A stretch of DNA of 64,000 nt from positions 3,410,001-3,474,000 of the forward strand of contig NZ_CP070496.1 in the NCBI RefSeq assembly GCF_016925535.1. The letters are read 5' to 3'. Each line of letters opens with the position of its first letter. The first letter of the stretch is position 1. Below are positions 26,376 to 34,965 of the stretch, in pieces. The notes under the pieces were generated by a model. The model was not told the DNA's origin, did no database searches, and saw only the letters and a list, made by a program, of their open reading frames with translations. The translations under genes were made by a program, and so were the position numbers. Source of the stretch: Natronoglycomyces albus. GTDB lineage: Bacteria > Actinomycetota > Actinomycetes > Mycobacteriales > Micromonosporaceae.

Positions 26376-27788
26376 TCAGTTCTCGTACTCGACCAGCTGC
26401 CGCGCCGCTTCCGCGATCGAACCAGAGAGCGAGGGGTAGATCGTCAGGGTGCGCGCCACCTGCTCGACCGTGAGGCGTTGCTCCACAGCCAATGCGATGG
26501 GCGTTATCAGTTCGCTGGCACGCGGCGCGACGATCACCCCGCCAGCTACCAGCCCCGAGCCAGCCCGACAGATGAGCTTGACGAAACCCTCGGTGCGTTC
26601 GGACATCTTCGCCCTAGCGTTGCTGGCCAAGGGCAGCATGACAACGGTGGCGTCAAGCTTTCCGTCGTCGACTGCCTTTTGGCTGACGCCCACCGAGGCC
26701 AATTCCGGGTCAGTGAAGACGTTCGCGGCCACATTCGAAAGTTTGAGGGGCCGAACTGCCTCGCCCAGGGCGTGCCACATGGCGATGCGCCCCTGCATCG
26801 CGGCGACCGAGGCGAGGGCTTGCACCCCGGTGACGTCACCGGCGGCGTAAATGCCAGGCAGATTTGTTCGCGACACCTTGTCGACGGTGATGTAACCGTA
26901 TTCGTTGACGTGAACCCCGGCGGCTTCGAGATTCATATCGCGGCTGTTGGGAATGGACCCCACCGTAATGAGGGCGTGGCTGCCACGAACGATCGTGCCG
27001 TCGGTCAACTCGACCTCGACTCCGGAGTCGGTGCGACGCACCGCCTCGGCGCGGGAACGGGAACGGATGTCCATGCCCCGGTTTTGGAACACGGTCTCAA
27101 TAGCTTGTGCGGCGTCGGCGTCCTCATGCGGCATCACATGTTCACGAGAGGAGATCAACGTCACCTCCGAACCCATCGCCAAGTACGCGGAGGCAAATTC
27201 GGCACCGGTGACACCCGAGCCGACCACGACTAGCCGTTCAGGCAGCTCATCGAGGTCATAGACTTGCCTCCACGTCAGAATGCGTTCGCCATCGGGCTTG
27301 GCCGAGGGAAGCTCACGCGGAGTCGAACCAGTCGCCAACAACACCACGTCGACATCGATCGTGTAGCCATCGCCGCTGGAAGGCTGCACCGACACGCGGT
27401 GCGTGAAGTGCGATCCGGTCGCATCGGCGGCATCGCGCATGGACTCGCACAACGAGGCCCGGCCATCGACCACCGTCACCCCGGCCGCCAAAACCTTCGC
27501 GGCGATGTCAGTGGATTGCTGCCGAGCCAATCGCTTCACACGGTTGTACAAGACGGTCGCGTCTACCTGCGGTTTCTCAACCATCACTCCCAGATCGGAC
27601 GCCTCATGAATCTCAGTGAGAACATTCGAGGACGCAATGAAGGTCTTGGAAGGGACACAGTCGGACACAACGCAAGCGCCGCCGACTCCGGTCTCCTCAA
27701 TGAGGGTGACCTCGGCATCAAGCTGGGCCGCCACAAGAGCCGCCTCGTAGCCTGCCGGTCCGCCGCCAATAATCGCTACCCGTGTCAC
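26376..27788 (-). CDS. lpdA: LpdA-type flavoprotein disulfide reductase / quinone reductase
   Basis: A 470-residue two-dinucleotide-domain flavoenzyme. FAD-binding GGGPAGYEAALVAA is at the N-terminus, NAD(P)-binding VVVGSGVTGAEFASAYL in the middle, second FAD motif GIYAAGDVTG, and the dimerisation domain at the C-terminus. It is collinear with mycobacterial LpdA (Rv3303c), an NAD(P)H:quinone reductase. Unlike that protein, as I recall its sequence, it keeps both active-site cysteines (CVVSDC, C-x4-C). GTG start follows AGAGAGG. Divergent from a gamma-glutamylcyclotransferase gene 61 bp away. Confidence 0.9.
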   Translation of the reverse strand: MTRVAIIGGGPAGYEAALVAAQLDAEVTLIEETGVGGACVVSDCVPSKTFIASSNVLTEIHEASDLGVMVEKPQVDATVLYNRVKRLARQQSTDIAAKVLAAGVTVVDGRASLCESMRDAADATGSHFTHRVSVQPSSGDGYTIDVDVVLLATGSTPRELPSAKPDGERILTWRQVYDLDELPERLVVVGSGVTGAEFASAYLAMGSEVTLISSREHVMPHEDADAAQAIETVFQNRGMDIRSRSRAEAVRRTDSGVEVELTDGTIVRGSHALITVGSIPNSRDMNLEAAGVHVNEYGYITVDKVSRTNLPGIYAAGDVTGVQALASVAAMQGRIAMWHALGEAVRPLKLSNVAANVFTDPELASVGVSQKAVDDGKLDATVVMLPLASNARAKMSERTEGFVKLICRAGSGLVAGGVIVAPRASELITPIALAVEQRLTVEQVARTLTIYPSLSGSIAEAARQLVEYEN

Positions 27789-27849
27789 GCGCGACCTCTC
27801 TTGGTATTGCCTGCTGTATAAATGGCCGCTTTCAGGGTATCGTCATGAT

Positions 27850-28305
27850 GTGCTGCTTTACGCCGCGTATGGCTCGAATCTAGACCCAGCTCGCATGCAG
27901 GCGACCTGTCCGCGATCACCCTTGGTCGGGACTGGTTGGCTAGAGGGCTGGAGACTGACCTTTGCCGGGGCTGATTTGGGGTGGGAATCGGCGGTCGCGA
28001 CCGTCGTGGAATCCCCCGGGGAACGCACCTTCGTATCTTTGTACGAGCTACACCAGCTCGACAAGTCGGTACTGGACGACCTCGAAGGGTGCAATTCGGG
28101 ACTGTATCGAAAGATCCAGACCCAAGCGGCCACGCTCGAAGGCAACCGTGCGGTATGGATGTACGTCTTCGATGGATTTGAAGACGGCCTACCCAGCGCC
28201 TGGTATCTCCAGGAGCTGGCACAGGCGGCCGAAAAGGCGGGTGCCCCGTCGGACTATGTGGCGTCGCTGTTGAAGCGTCCCACCACGCCCGACGAAAACG
28301 GCTAA
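27850..28305 (+). CDS. Gamma-glutamylcyclotransferase-like protein
   Basis: A 151-residue soluble protein of the GGCT/AIG2 beta-barrel fold. The substrate loop AAYGSNLDPARM lies at the very start, and an acidic residue that could serve as catalytic acid/base is in DDLEGCNSGLYR. Such enzymes cleave gamma-glutamyl amines or dipeptides to 5-oxoproline. The GTG start is chosen because the loop must be near the N-terminus. A similar gene is beside lpdA in mycobacteria. Confidence 0.82.
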   Translation: MLLYAAYGSNLDPARMQATCPRSPLVGTGWLEGWRLTFAGADLGWESAVATVVESPGERTFVSLYELHQLDKSVLDDLEGCNSGLYRKIQTQAATLEGNRAVWMYVFDGFEDGLPSAWYLQELAQAAEKAGAPSDYVASLLKRPTTPDENG

Positions 28306-28337
28306 ATCTCCGCCCAGTGCCTCACGTCCGCACGCCC

Positions 28338-28354
28338 GCTGATGTGACATCAGC
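28338..28354. terminator. Short hairpin between convergent genes
   Basis: GCTGATG-TGA-CATCAGC, 33 nt after the cyclotransferase stop and before the convergent phosphatase stop. Small but perfect; the position suits a terminator. Confidence 0.5.
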
Positions 28355-28458
28355 AAGCCTGGCTTCCCGCATGCCCACAAACCGCTGAGCCCGACCAGGG
28401 GGCGTTTCCCGCCCGCGCCCTACTCAGCACACCCCATAGGCCACGCTGTCCGACAGGC

Positions 28459-28884
28459 TCAAAAGTCCCCCGGCGCCACCTGCAAACATGTGAGCCCAAG
28501 CTCACGCCACATCGCGACTATGGCGTCTCGATCATCCAGCACACACTCGACCCGAAAACGCCCCCGCACTTTACGCTGGTAAATCTCCCGCTTCACCTCA
28601 ACGTCAGCTCTGTTATCACCGTCGCCACGCATATGGAGCTGGCTGATCTGAGCGTTGACGTGCGCATGTAGCCAAAAGTCCGTTGCCGGGCGGCAGACCT
28701 CACTGCGTCCCGACACGCACACAATCGCGTACCCGGCCGCCGCCAGCGCCTCCACCACCGCGATGACTGGCCGGTTTGGGGTGTCCTCCCCGACTCGAGA
28801 CCAATCGTAGGGGCTGCGGTCGGCGCGCAACGCGACCGTGCCATCAATATCGACAATGACAGCATCGGGTAGCGGGTCGGTCAT
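28459..28884 (-). CDS. HAD phosphatase similar to the T4 Pnkp/PseT 3'-phosphatase domain
   Basis: A 141-residue HAD protein: catalytic DIDGTVALR near residue 12, VCVSGRSE as motif II, the K of DVEVKREIY as motif III, and DDRDAIVAMWRELGL as motif IV. The invariant R-x-P, D-x-PN and MRGDGDNR blocks are those of the phage T4 polynucleotide kinase phosphatase domain. It would remove 3'-phosphates or 2',3'-cyclic phosphates from nucleic acid ends. No kinase or ligase domain accompanies it. ATG 28884 has GAGGATGG upstream. Confidence 0.82.
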   Translation of the reverse strand: MTDPLPDAVIVDIDGTVALRADRSPYDWSRVGEDTPNRPVIAVVEALAAAGYAIVCVSGRSEVCRPATDFWLHAHVNAQISQLHMRGDGDNRADVEVKREIYQRKVRGRFRVECVLDDRDAIVAMWRELGLTCLQVAPGDF

Positions 28885-29361
28885 GAAGAACACCATCCTC
28901 AGGATCACGGTTAGAGGCCCCTACACGCCTCGACACTGGGTAGGTACCTCAATGGGTGGGCACGGCGAAGCAAAGCCTACGAGCAATCGTCTAGCCGGCC
29001 GAGAGGGCCATACGCACCGTCGGCCCTCGCCCCGAGGAACCTCAAACGCAGCAGGCTGCCCATCCGCAGCCACTCCGAGCGAAGGCAGCCACTCTTCATC
29101 CAATATCAACGCACGGTGAGGCGTTTTTTCGCACAAATGTCAGAGTCGGCATCTAGCATTCTCGGCATAGAGGAGTACGGCCCACCGAAGCCGAATGCGG
29201 GCCTATCTGCCGTGGATGGGTCTGGGCCAACGGGACCGAAAGTCACCGCTATGGCCCGCGCGGCACGACAGACGTGCCCGCGCAACCTGCCTTCGAACCG
29301 TCCGAGCATCAAGGCACCGGGCTGCTCCATCCAAGTCGACCACATTGCGAGGAGTCAACCG
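28885..29361. other. Intergenic region, no gene seen
   Basis: Roughly 475 bp without a convincing coding frame or strong hairpin. The right end provides GAGGAGT before the ATG at 29362. Confidence 0.4.
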
Positions 29362-29931
29362 ATGAACGATCTCACCGACAAGTACAGCCACGCCAGCGAA
29401 GGACTCATCGCGGTGGCGAACGGGGTGGCCGACGACCAACTGTCCGCGCCTACCCCGTGTTCGGAGTACACCGTGCGAGAGTTGCTCAACCACCTGTTCT
29501 ATGTCACCGATCTGATGGAAAAGGGGGTCGCCGGCGAGGACATGGAAATGACCGACACGCCGCCGGATTTCATGAGCCCTGAACAGACCTGGCGGAATCG
29601 TTTTACCCAGGCGATCGAAAAGTGCGGCGCCACGTTTTCGAATCCGGCCGTTCTCCAGGGCGATCCTCTGTTGGGGCTTCCCCGTTCACAGGCCGCGCTG
29701 CTTCCGTTGTTCGACTTCGTCATCCATTCTTGGGACCTTGCCCGCGCCACCGGCCAGGAGTATCACCCGTATCCGCCTGCGGTCGACCTGCTGGACCAGC
29801 TTTCGAAAGAGGTCGTGCCAGGCGGTCGTGAATTTGGGGTATTCGCCGAAGCGGTCGAGGTCCCCCAGGACGCCTCGGAGTTTGCACGGCTCCTGGCCTT
29901 TACCGGGCGGGATCCTCACTGGAGGCCTTAG
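29362..29931 (+). CDS. TIGR03086-type metal-binding protein (MDMPI N-domain), paralogue 1
   Basis: A 189-residue protein of the mycothiol-dependent maleylpyruvate isomerase N-terminal/DinB-like fold. Characteristic motifs are APTPCSEYTVRELLNHLFYV with one metal His, and DFVIHSWDLARATGQ with a second. The C-terminus ends LLAFTGRDPHW as usual for TIGR03086. Likely a thiol (mycothiol) dependent transferase of unknown substrate. GAGGAG precedes the ATG. A paralogue lies about 520 bp downstream. Confidence 0.85.
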   Translation: MNDLTDKYSHASEGLIAVANGVADDQLSAPTPCSEYTVRELLNHLFYVTDLMEKGVAGEDMEMTDTPPDFMSPEQTWRNRFTQAIEKCGATFSNPAVLQGDPLLGLPRSQAALLPLFDFVIHSWDLARATGQEYHPYPPAVDLLDQLSKEVVPGGREFGVFAEAVEVPQDASEFARLLAFTGRDPHWRP

Positions 29932-30450
29932 GGCTGCTTGTTGATCGAGGATTGTGCAAGAGTGCGAATCCTAGGCCGCAGAAGGCGAAGGTAGCCGAGC
30001 CGACACGAACGTCGAAAGTGTCTCTTACATACGTCTCATTCCTCTTCCTACTGCGGTGGTGGGCGGTGTGGCATCTGGCGGCGTCGTCGGCATGTTGCCC
30101 CTACCCGCTAGCTATGGCCAAGCACCTCCGCCTTCTCCCACGCTGGCAGCGCCCCATTCCCGCATCGGTTCGCAGCTGTGGGAGTCAATGTGGGCGGCCG
30201 GAAGTGGCTTTCGGCGCGCCCGCCTTCCTTTGCGCCCCATTCGGATTGATATGTTTCTCATCCGCACCTAGTGATGTGACCACCGTCCCAGCCCCGGCGG
30301 GGAAATCTCTCGACCGCAGCGAGCCTCCCCGATATTCGTCTACCCCGCCTCCTCCCCACTGTGTACCCGACACCGACTGCGAAACTTGTCCGTCGCGCCA
30401 GCTACCGGCGCTTGAGCACCGCCGCGTCCACGGCGAGAAGGGCTCTCACC
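29932..30450. other. Region between the TIGR03086 paralogues, containing repeat copy B
   Basis: An open frame of about 170 codons runs across on the plus strand, but its composition (runs of Leu/Trp/Cys then Pro/Ser) and lack of start signals argue against coding. The only structure noted is repeat copy B at 29956-30021. Confidence 0.4.
29956..30021. repeat. Dispersed repeat, copy B
   Basis: 66-bp relative of copy A (12166-12240), 52/66 matches by hand. On the minus strand it can encode VRVGSATFAFCGLGFALL, similar to the peptide from copy A. Confidence 0.5.
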
Positions 30451-31011
30451 ATGCACGACATGTGCGATAAAGTCGCCGATGACACCGTGGCGGTCGTCAA
30501 CGGCATTGACGATTCCCAACTGAGCGACCCGACCCCTTGCGCCGAGTTTGACGTCCGTGGCTTGGTCAATCACCTTTTTCACATTGCCGGCGAACTGCAC
30601 AAGGGCGTCAACGGAGAGCACATCGCCCCCTTGGCACAACCGCAGGACCATATTGGCCAAGGCGGCGACTGGCGGGCCCGCTACGCGGACACCGCGAAGG
30701 AACTCGCCGCCACGCTTGCCGACCCACGCAGCGCCGAGGGCAAAGCCGTGGCGGGAATCCCCCGTCATGTGTTCGTGAAGATGCCGCTGATAGACCTGCT
30801 GGTACACGGGTGGGACTTGGCGCAGGCCACCGGGCAAAGCTATCGGCCCGACCAGGCTTCGGTGGAAGTCCTTTACGAACTCACCCGTGACTTGGCCGCC
30901 CTTGGCCGTGCCACCGGCGCCTTCCAGTCAGTGCACCCCGTGCCCGAGGACGCTGAGACGTTTGACAAGCTGCTCGGCCTCACCGGCCGCAACCCGGAAT
31001 GGACGCCATAG
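30451..31011 (+). CDS. TIGR03086-type metal-binding protein, paralogue 2
   Basis: A 186-residue paralogue of the gene at 29362. Equivalent motifs are SDPTPCAEFDVRGLVNHLFH, PLIDLLVHGWDLAQATGQSY and the terminal LLGLTGRNPEW. Divergence is considerable outside these blocks, so the duplication is not recent. AGAAGG stands before the ATG. Probably a mycothiol-dependent DinB-fold enzyme; substrate unknown. Confidence 0.85.
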   Translation: MHDMCDKVADDTVAVVNGIDDSQLSDPTPCAEFDVRGLVNHLFHIAGELHKGVNGEHIAPLAQPQDHIGQGGDWRARYADTAKELAATLADPRSAEGKAVAGIPRHVFVKMPLIDLLVHGWDLAQATGQSYRPDQASVEVLYELTRDLAALGRATGAFQSVHPVPEDAETFDKLLGLTGRNPEWTP

Positions 31012-31208
31012 GGCACCTGCCGCAGCGGCAACGTTGGGCGGGACTCACCAAGACCATAGGAGGGCTCGCTTGAGCGCGAACAGTGGTTGCGTGAGCTTTC
31101 GGATCAACGTGAGCTAATTCGAACATGGAACGCGATGCGTTCATCGGGATCAAACGGGGTCGTGTGGCACTGCCTGGGACGACAGCGCGTGGTCGTCCCT
31201 ATGCCTGC

Positions 31209-32834
31209 CTAGACCGGGGGCTGATGCCGTTGGACTATGAGTTCGGGCGACAACCCCGGCGGCAGATCTCCATAGTTCAGGCCCCGTTGGGGCCCTAGCC
31301 GCGATGCGCAAAACGCATCGGCCACGGGCGCTGGTGAGTACCGCACCAATAGCGAGGCTTGCAACGCCAACGCCAGATCTTCGCTCAGCCGCCTGGCCTG
31401 GCTCATCTCGGGCCGACGCATGCGCTCTCCCAAGCCGACCAGGTGGGCATCGAGGAACTTGTTGGCGCCCAATGCTTGCGTGACCTCGTCAAGGAAGGCA
31501 TCGGCGGTCTCCGGGGCGGTGACCAACGCGCGCAACACGTCCAGACACATGACATTGCCCGACCCTTCCCATATGGACATCAACGGCTGCTCCCGATAGC
31601 GGCGGGCTAGCGGCGCTTCCTCCACATATCCGTTGCCGCCCAAGCATTCGAGCGCCTCCGCCGCGTGCGCGGGGCCTCGCTTGCAAACCCAATACTTCGA
31701 TACCGCCGTAGCCAGACGGCGGAATGCCTGTTGATTGGGGTCGTCGTAGGCCGCTGCCAGACGCATCGCGGTGAAGGTGGCGGCCTCGGACTCCACACTC
31801 AAGTCCGCCAGCACCGAGGCCATGAGCGGCTGATCGATCAGCCGGTGGCCGAACGCGGAACGATGTGCGGCATGCCAGGTCGCTTCCGCGACGCTCTGCC
31901 GCATCCCGGCGGCCGAGGCGATGACGCAATCGAGCCGAGTGTGATTGACCATCTCGATGATGGTTCGCACTCCGCGCCCCTCCTCCCCGACCAATTGAGC
32001 CCAGGCGTCATCGAACTCGACTTCGGCCGAGGCGTTGGAACGGTTGCCGAGCTTGTCTTTCAGCCGCAGCAATTGCATCGCGTTCTTCGCGCCGTCCGGC
32101 AGCACCCGGGGAAGCAGAAAGCACGAAAGGCCGCCTGGCGCCTGCGCCAGAACGAGGAAGGCGTCATTCATAGGTGCCGAACAGAACCACTTATGGCCGG
32201 TGAGACGCCAAGCCTCACCGTCACGTTGCGCAAATGTCGTGTTCGCCCGCACGTCGGAGCCGCCTTGTTTTTCCGTCATGGCCATGCCGATGAGCGCACC
32301 GTGTTTCTGGGCGACGGGCCGCAGCTGCGGCTCATAGGTGTTGGACGTGATGACTGGCTCCCACTCCTTGGCCAGATCCCGATTGGCGCGCAAGGTGGGG
32401 ATGGACGCGTAGGTCATGGAGATCGGGCAGCCGTGCCCGGGCTCAACTTGCGCGGCCAGCAGGAACTGAGCCGCCCGGGCCGCATGCGCGCCCTCCGTAG
32501 GTTTACTCCACGGCAAGGCGTGCAGGCCGTGCGAGACGGCGATGTCCATAAAGTAGTGCCAGGCCGGGTTGAATTCGACTTCGTCGAGGCGGTGGCCATA
32601 ACGGTCATGGGTACGCAGGCGAGGAGGATCGCGGTGGGCCTCATCGGCGTTGCGAGCCGCTTCGGCGCTGCCCAGGATGGTGCCAAGTTGGTGGGCGCGG
32701 CTAGCGGCCCAGCCCGAGCCGCTCCATTCCAGCGCTTCGGAGAGCGGAAGGTTGTCGGCCAGGAGGTCGCGGCCAGTCAGAGGAGGCGGCTGATTGACGA
32801 CGTTGTGGCCTCTGCCACTGTCAGAATTGGTCAT
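31209..32834 (-). CDS. AidB-like acyl-CoA dehydrogenase family flavoprotein
   Basis: A 541-residue protein, longer than ordinary acyl-CoA dehydrogenases (~385) and matching AidB. Diagnostic are the extended N-terminus with NPAWHYFMDIAV, the FAD-binding AMTEKQGGSDVRANTT, and ECLGGNGYVEE with the catalytic-base glutamate position. In E. coli AidB is induced by alkylating agents and binds DNA through its C-terminus; the bacterial relatives are often annotated isovaleryl-CoA dehydrogenases. The gene is solitary. Confidence 0.87.
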   Translation of the reverse strand: MTNSDSGRGHNVVNQPPPLTGRDLLADNLPLSEALEWSGSGWAASRAHQLGTILGSAEAARNADEAHRDPPRLRTHDRYGHRLDEVEFNPAWHYFMDIAVSHGLHALPWSKPTEGAHAARAAQFLLAAQVEPGHGCPISMTYASIPTLRANRDLAKEWEPVITSNTYEPQLRPVAQKHGALIGMAMTEKQGGSDVRANTTFAQRDGEAWRLTGHKWFCSAPMNDAFLVLAQAPGGLSCFLLPRVLPDGAKNAMQLLRLKDKLGNRSNASAEVEFDDAWAQLVGEEGRGVRTIIEMVNHTRLDCVIASAAGMRQSVAEATWHAAHRSAFGHRLIDQPLMASVLADLSVESEAATFTAMRLAAAYDDPNQQAFRRLATAVSKYWVCKRGPAHAAEALECLGGNGYVEEAPLARRYREQPLMSIWEGSGNVMCLDVLRALVTAPETADAFLDEVTQALGANKFLDAHLVGLGERMRRPEMSQARRLSEDLALALQASLLVRYSPAPVADAFCASRLGPQRGLNYGDLPPGLSPELIVQRHQPPV

Positions 32835-32864
32835 TACTCAACCGTAGGCAAGATGAGGCGGCAG

Positions 32865-33506
32865 TCAAGCCCCATTTCTCTTTGAACGGCAGTCGGGGTC
32901 AACCGAGCGGAGGAACTGGTACATCGTAGAGGACGGGTTGTCGGCGGGGAAATCTCGTCTTGCTTCTCGGTGACGTTTCTCCAGCTCCAACGATCTACGA
33001 ATCGCTTCCAAACGATAGGGGACGATGTCCTCAGCACAGATGGCCTTACCCTTCACCCCCGTTTGTGCGGCACATAGCTTGCTGGCCTGTTTCGTATCGA
33101 GGCTTGCGAATTGGTCGGCATGATGCAGCGCGATCCATAGTTCGAAGCATGGATTGCTAACGGCGAGGCTGATGTCGTTGTTTTCGGCGAGTGCAACCGC
33201 TTCCCGTAGGTTCGCGTGAGGTTGTGGGGCTTCGACGTCGAAGACGCACCAGTACTCATCGATGTCGGCAGCTTCCCGATTCTTCTGATCAACAGCCCGT
33301 TTCACCAGCGGGAGTGGCTGTCCCAGTCCACTCACAGTCTCAATCCGGATCGCGGTGTTCGAACGCACTGAAGGTAGCCGTTTAATCCCGTCTATGTAGG
33401 CGGGCTCGGTGACCTTTCCTTCACAAAAGACATAGATCGTCTTGCGAGCGCGTCTGGTACCTGGTTTACGCCTGAGATCTTTGGCTTTAGTTCTCCGTTT
33501 GCCCAT
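32865..33506 (-). CDS. RloB-family protein (AbiLii-like)
   Basis: A 213-residue basic protein. RloB motifs are present: IYVFCEGKVTEPAYIDGIK with Glu29 and Glu34, a central acidic DEYWCVFDVEAP and the SNPCFELWIALHH block. The fold is thought to be TOPRIM/OLD-related, so a nuclease-like activity is plausible. It is coupled to an upstream AAA ATPase whose stop is 5 nt before this ATG. The RloB + AAA_21-type ATPase combination is that of the AbiL abortive-infection system. The segment looks lower in GC than the flanking genes. Confidence 0.78.
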   Translation of the reverse strand: MGKRRTKAKDLRRKPGTRRARKTIYVFCEGKVTEPAYIDGIKRLPSVRSNTAIRIETVSGLGQPLPLVKRAVDQKNREAADIDEYWCVFDVEAPQPHANLREAVALAENNDISLAVSNPCFELWIALHHADQFASLDTKQASKLCAAQTGVKGKAICAEDIVPYRLEAIRRSLELEKRHREARRDFPADNPSSTMYQFLRSVDPDCRSKRNGA

Positions 33507-33511
33507 TCGCT

Positions 33512-34843
33512 TCAACCGATGAGGCCCAAGGCCCGGAGGAAATCTTGATCACTCACATCCGGCACCGCACCGAATCGGCCACTGAGATATGCCTTCTCCA
33601 AGTTGCTACCTTTTCGTACGTATTCTTCGGCGAAGTCGGCGAGCGAACCCAATTGAGTGGAACCGTCGTCATTTTTTTCTGTTAGCCAAACCTCATCGCG
33701 ATTGAGGTGCTTGAGCAGGCTGGTGTCATGCGAAGTGAAAATCAACTGAGCCCCATACGGATTGGTGTCAGCTCGATGAAACATATCGATTAGCTGGGCC
33801 GAGAGGGTCGGGTGCAGGCTGGAGTCTAGCTCGTCCACGGCTAGGACCTTTCCTTGGTCGAGCGCTTCAAGAACCGGACCAATTAGGTTGAACCATGTGC
33901 GTGTTCCATCAGATACTGAATGATTGAAGTCCAGACTGGCGCTCCCAGAATGGGTCCTGTAAATCAGGTGTGGCCTCTGATGATCCCCTAGACGTTCAAA
34001 GGCGTATTTCATCCACTTGGGGTGGTCGTCAGAGCCCGACTTGAGTACAGCTTCAATGTCGGGGTCTGGCTTGAACTCCACGTCCTCGATGGACCGGTCC
34101 GCCATACGCAACATCGCGAGCGCACGAAGGCGACGCTCCAGGACGTCAGCCACAGGCCGCCCCTCATCCTGCTTCTCAGCCTTCGCCGTCGACTGCGATG
34201 GATCAAACAGCTTACGACTCATGCGACTGGCGGACCCACACCGCCGGAGGTTTGAAAACGAGTCGGCTCCATATAGGTCCATTCCCAGTATTTTGCGAAG
34301 AAGGCCCGAGACAAGAGGGTCATCGAATCGCCGAACTGCCGTCAGAGCGAGCACTCGGGGTGCAAGCAGTTTCCTGGTTCCGGACAGGTGTCCCAGCCCT
34401 CGTTGCAACTTGAATTCGTCTGCTCCATGTCGTTCAAACAGCAGCCGCTGCTTCCTATTCGGGTAGTGAAACAGAGCTTCATAGTGAACCGAGCTGGCAT
34501 CCAACGAAAGGACGTACTGGAAGCGGACACCCTCGATGGCAAGTTCTATTTCGAACGATGTCTCTCGTCCCTCAGGCAAAGCGAAAGCGAAAGGCTCGAC
34601 TGAAATGCCGTCATCCCATGAAACCAACGAAGTTCTAATCGCTTCTTGCAACCAACCCAGAGCTCGTAGAAGGTTTGACTTTCCCGAGGCGTTTGGACCG
34701 TAGATGCCCGCAGTCGTAAGGAGGCTGTGCCCAAGGGGCTCTTGGGCACGTGCTGCCGGACGGTCTTCGTCGATCGCCACCATCGACAGCTCAACCGGGT
34801 CGAGGATGGAGCGAAAATTCGAGACTTCAAATCTGATCAACAT
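33512..34843 (-). CDS. AAA/ABC-type ATPase of a RloAB/AbiL-like system
   Basis: A 443-residue SMC/ABC-like ATPase of the AAA_15/AAA_21 group. Walker A is GIYGPNASGKSN near residue 50, and Walker B is VLAVDELDSSLHPTL followed by the switch IFTSHDTSLL. Between them lies a long variable region without a signature, as usual for Abi and OLD-like ATPases. It is the presumptive sensor/activator partner of RloB. ATG 34843 begins the conserved MLIRFEVSNFRSI. Confidence 0.82.
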   Translation of the reverse strand: MLIRFEVSNFRSILDPVELSMVAIDEDRPAARAQEPLGHSLLTTAGIYGPNASGKSNLLRALGWLQEAIRTSLVSWDDGISVEPFAFALPEGRETSFEIELAIEGVRFQYVLSLDASSVHYEALFHYPNRKQRLLFERHGADEFKLQRGLGHLSGTRKLLAPRVLALTAVRRFDDPLVSGLLRKILGMDLYGADSFSNLRRCGSASRMSRKLFDPSQSTAKAEKQDEGRPVADVLERRLRALAMLRMADRSIEDVEFKPDPDIEAVLKSGSDDHPKWMKYAFERLGDHQRPHLIYRTHSGSASLDFNHSVSDGTRTWFNLIGPVLEALDQGKVLAVDELDSSLHPTLSAQLIDMFHRADTNPYGAQLIFTSHDTSLLKHLNRDEVWLTEKNDDGSTQLGSLADFAEEYVRKGSNLEKAYLSGRFGAVPDVSDQDFLRALGLIG

Positions 34844-34965
34844 GGGCGGCCTATCGTCGGGTGTATTGCAATGATACGTTGTTTCTCGCAATTTTTCGAC
34901 GAAAAAATGTCTCAAATCGTAGCTATGTGCAGCTAATCTCTCTGAGGACGGAGTTATCGACCCGT

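Noticed and set aside
29952-30470. 172-codon plus-strand open frame
   Set aside because: Composition is erratic (Cys/Trp/Leu run, then Pro/Ser/Arg), there is no ribosome site, and it overlaps the start of a well-supported gene.
31125-31211. 28-codon ORF between the TIGR03086 and AidB-like genes
   Set aside because: Too short and without ribosome site or similarity to call a gene.
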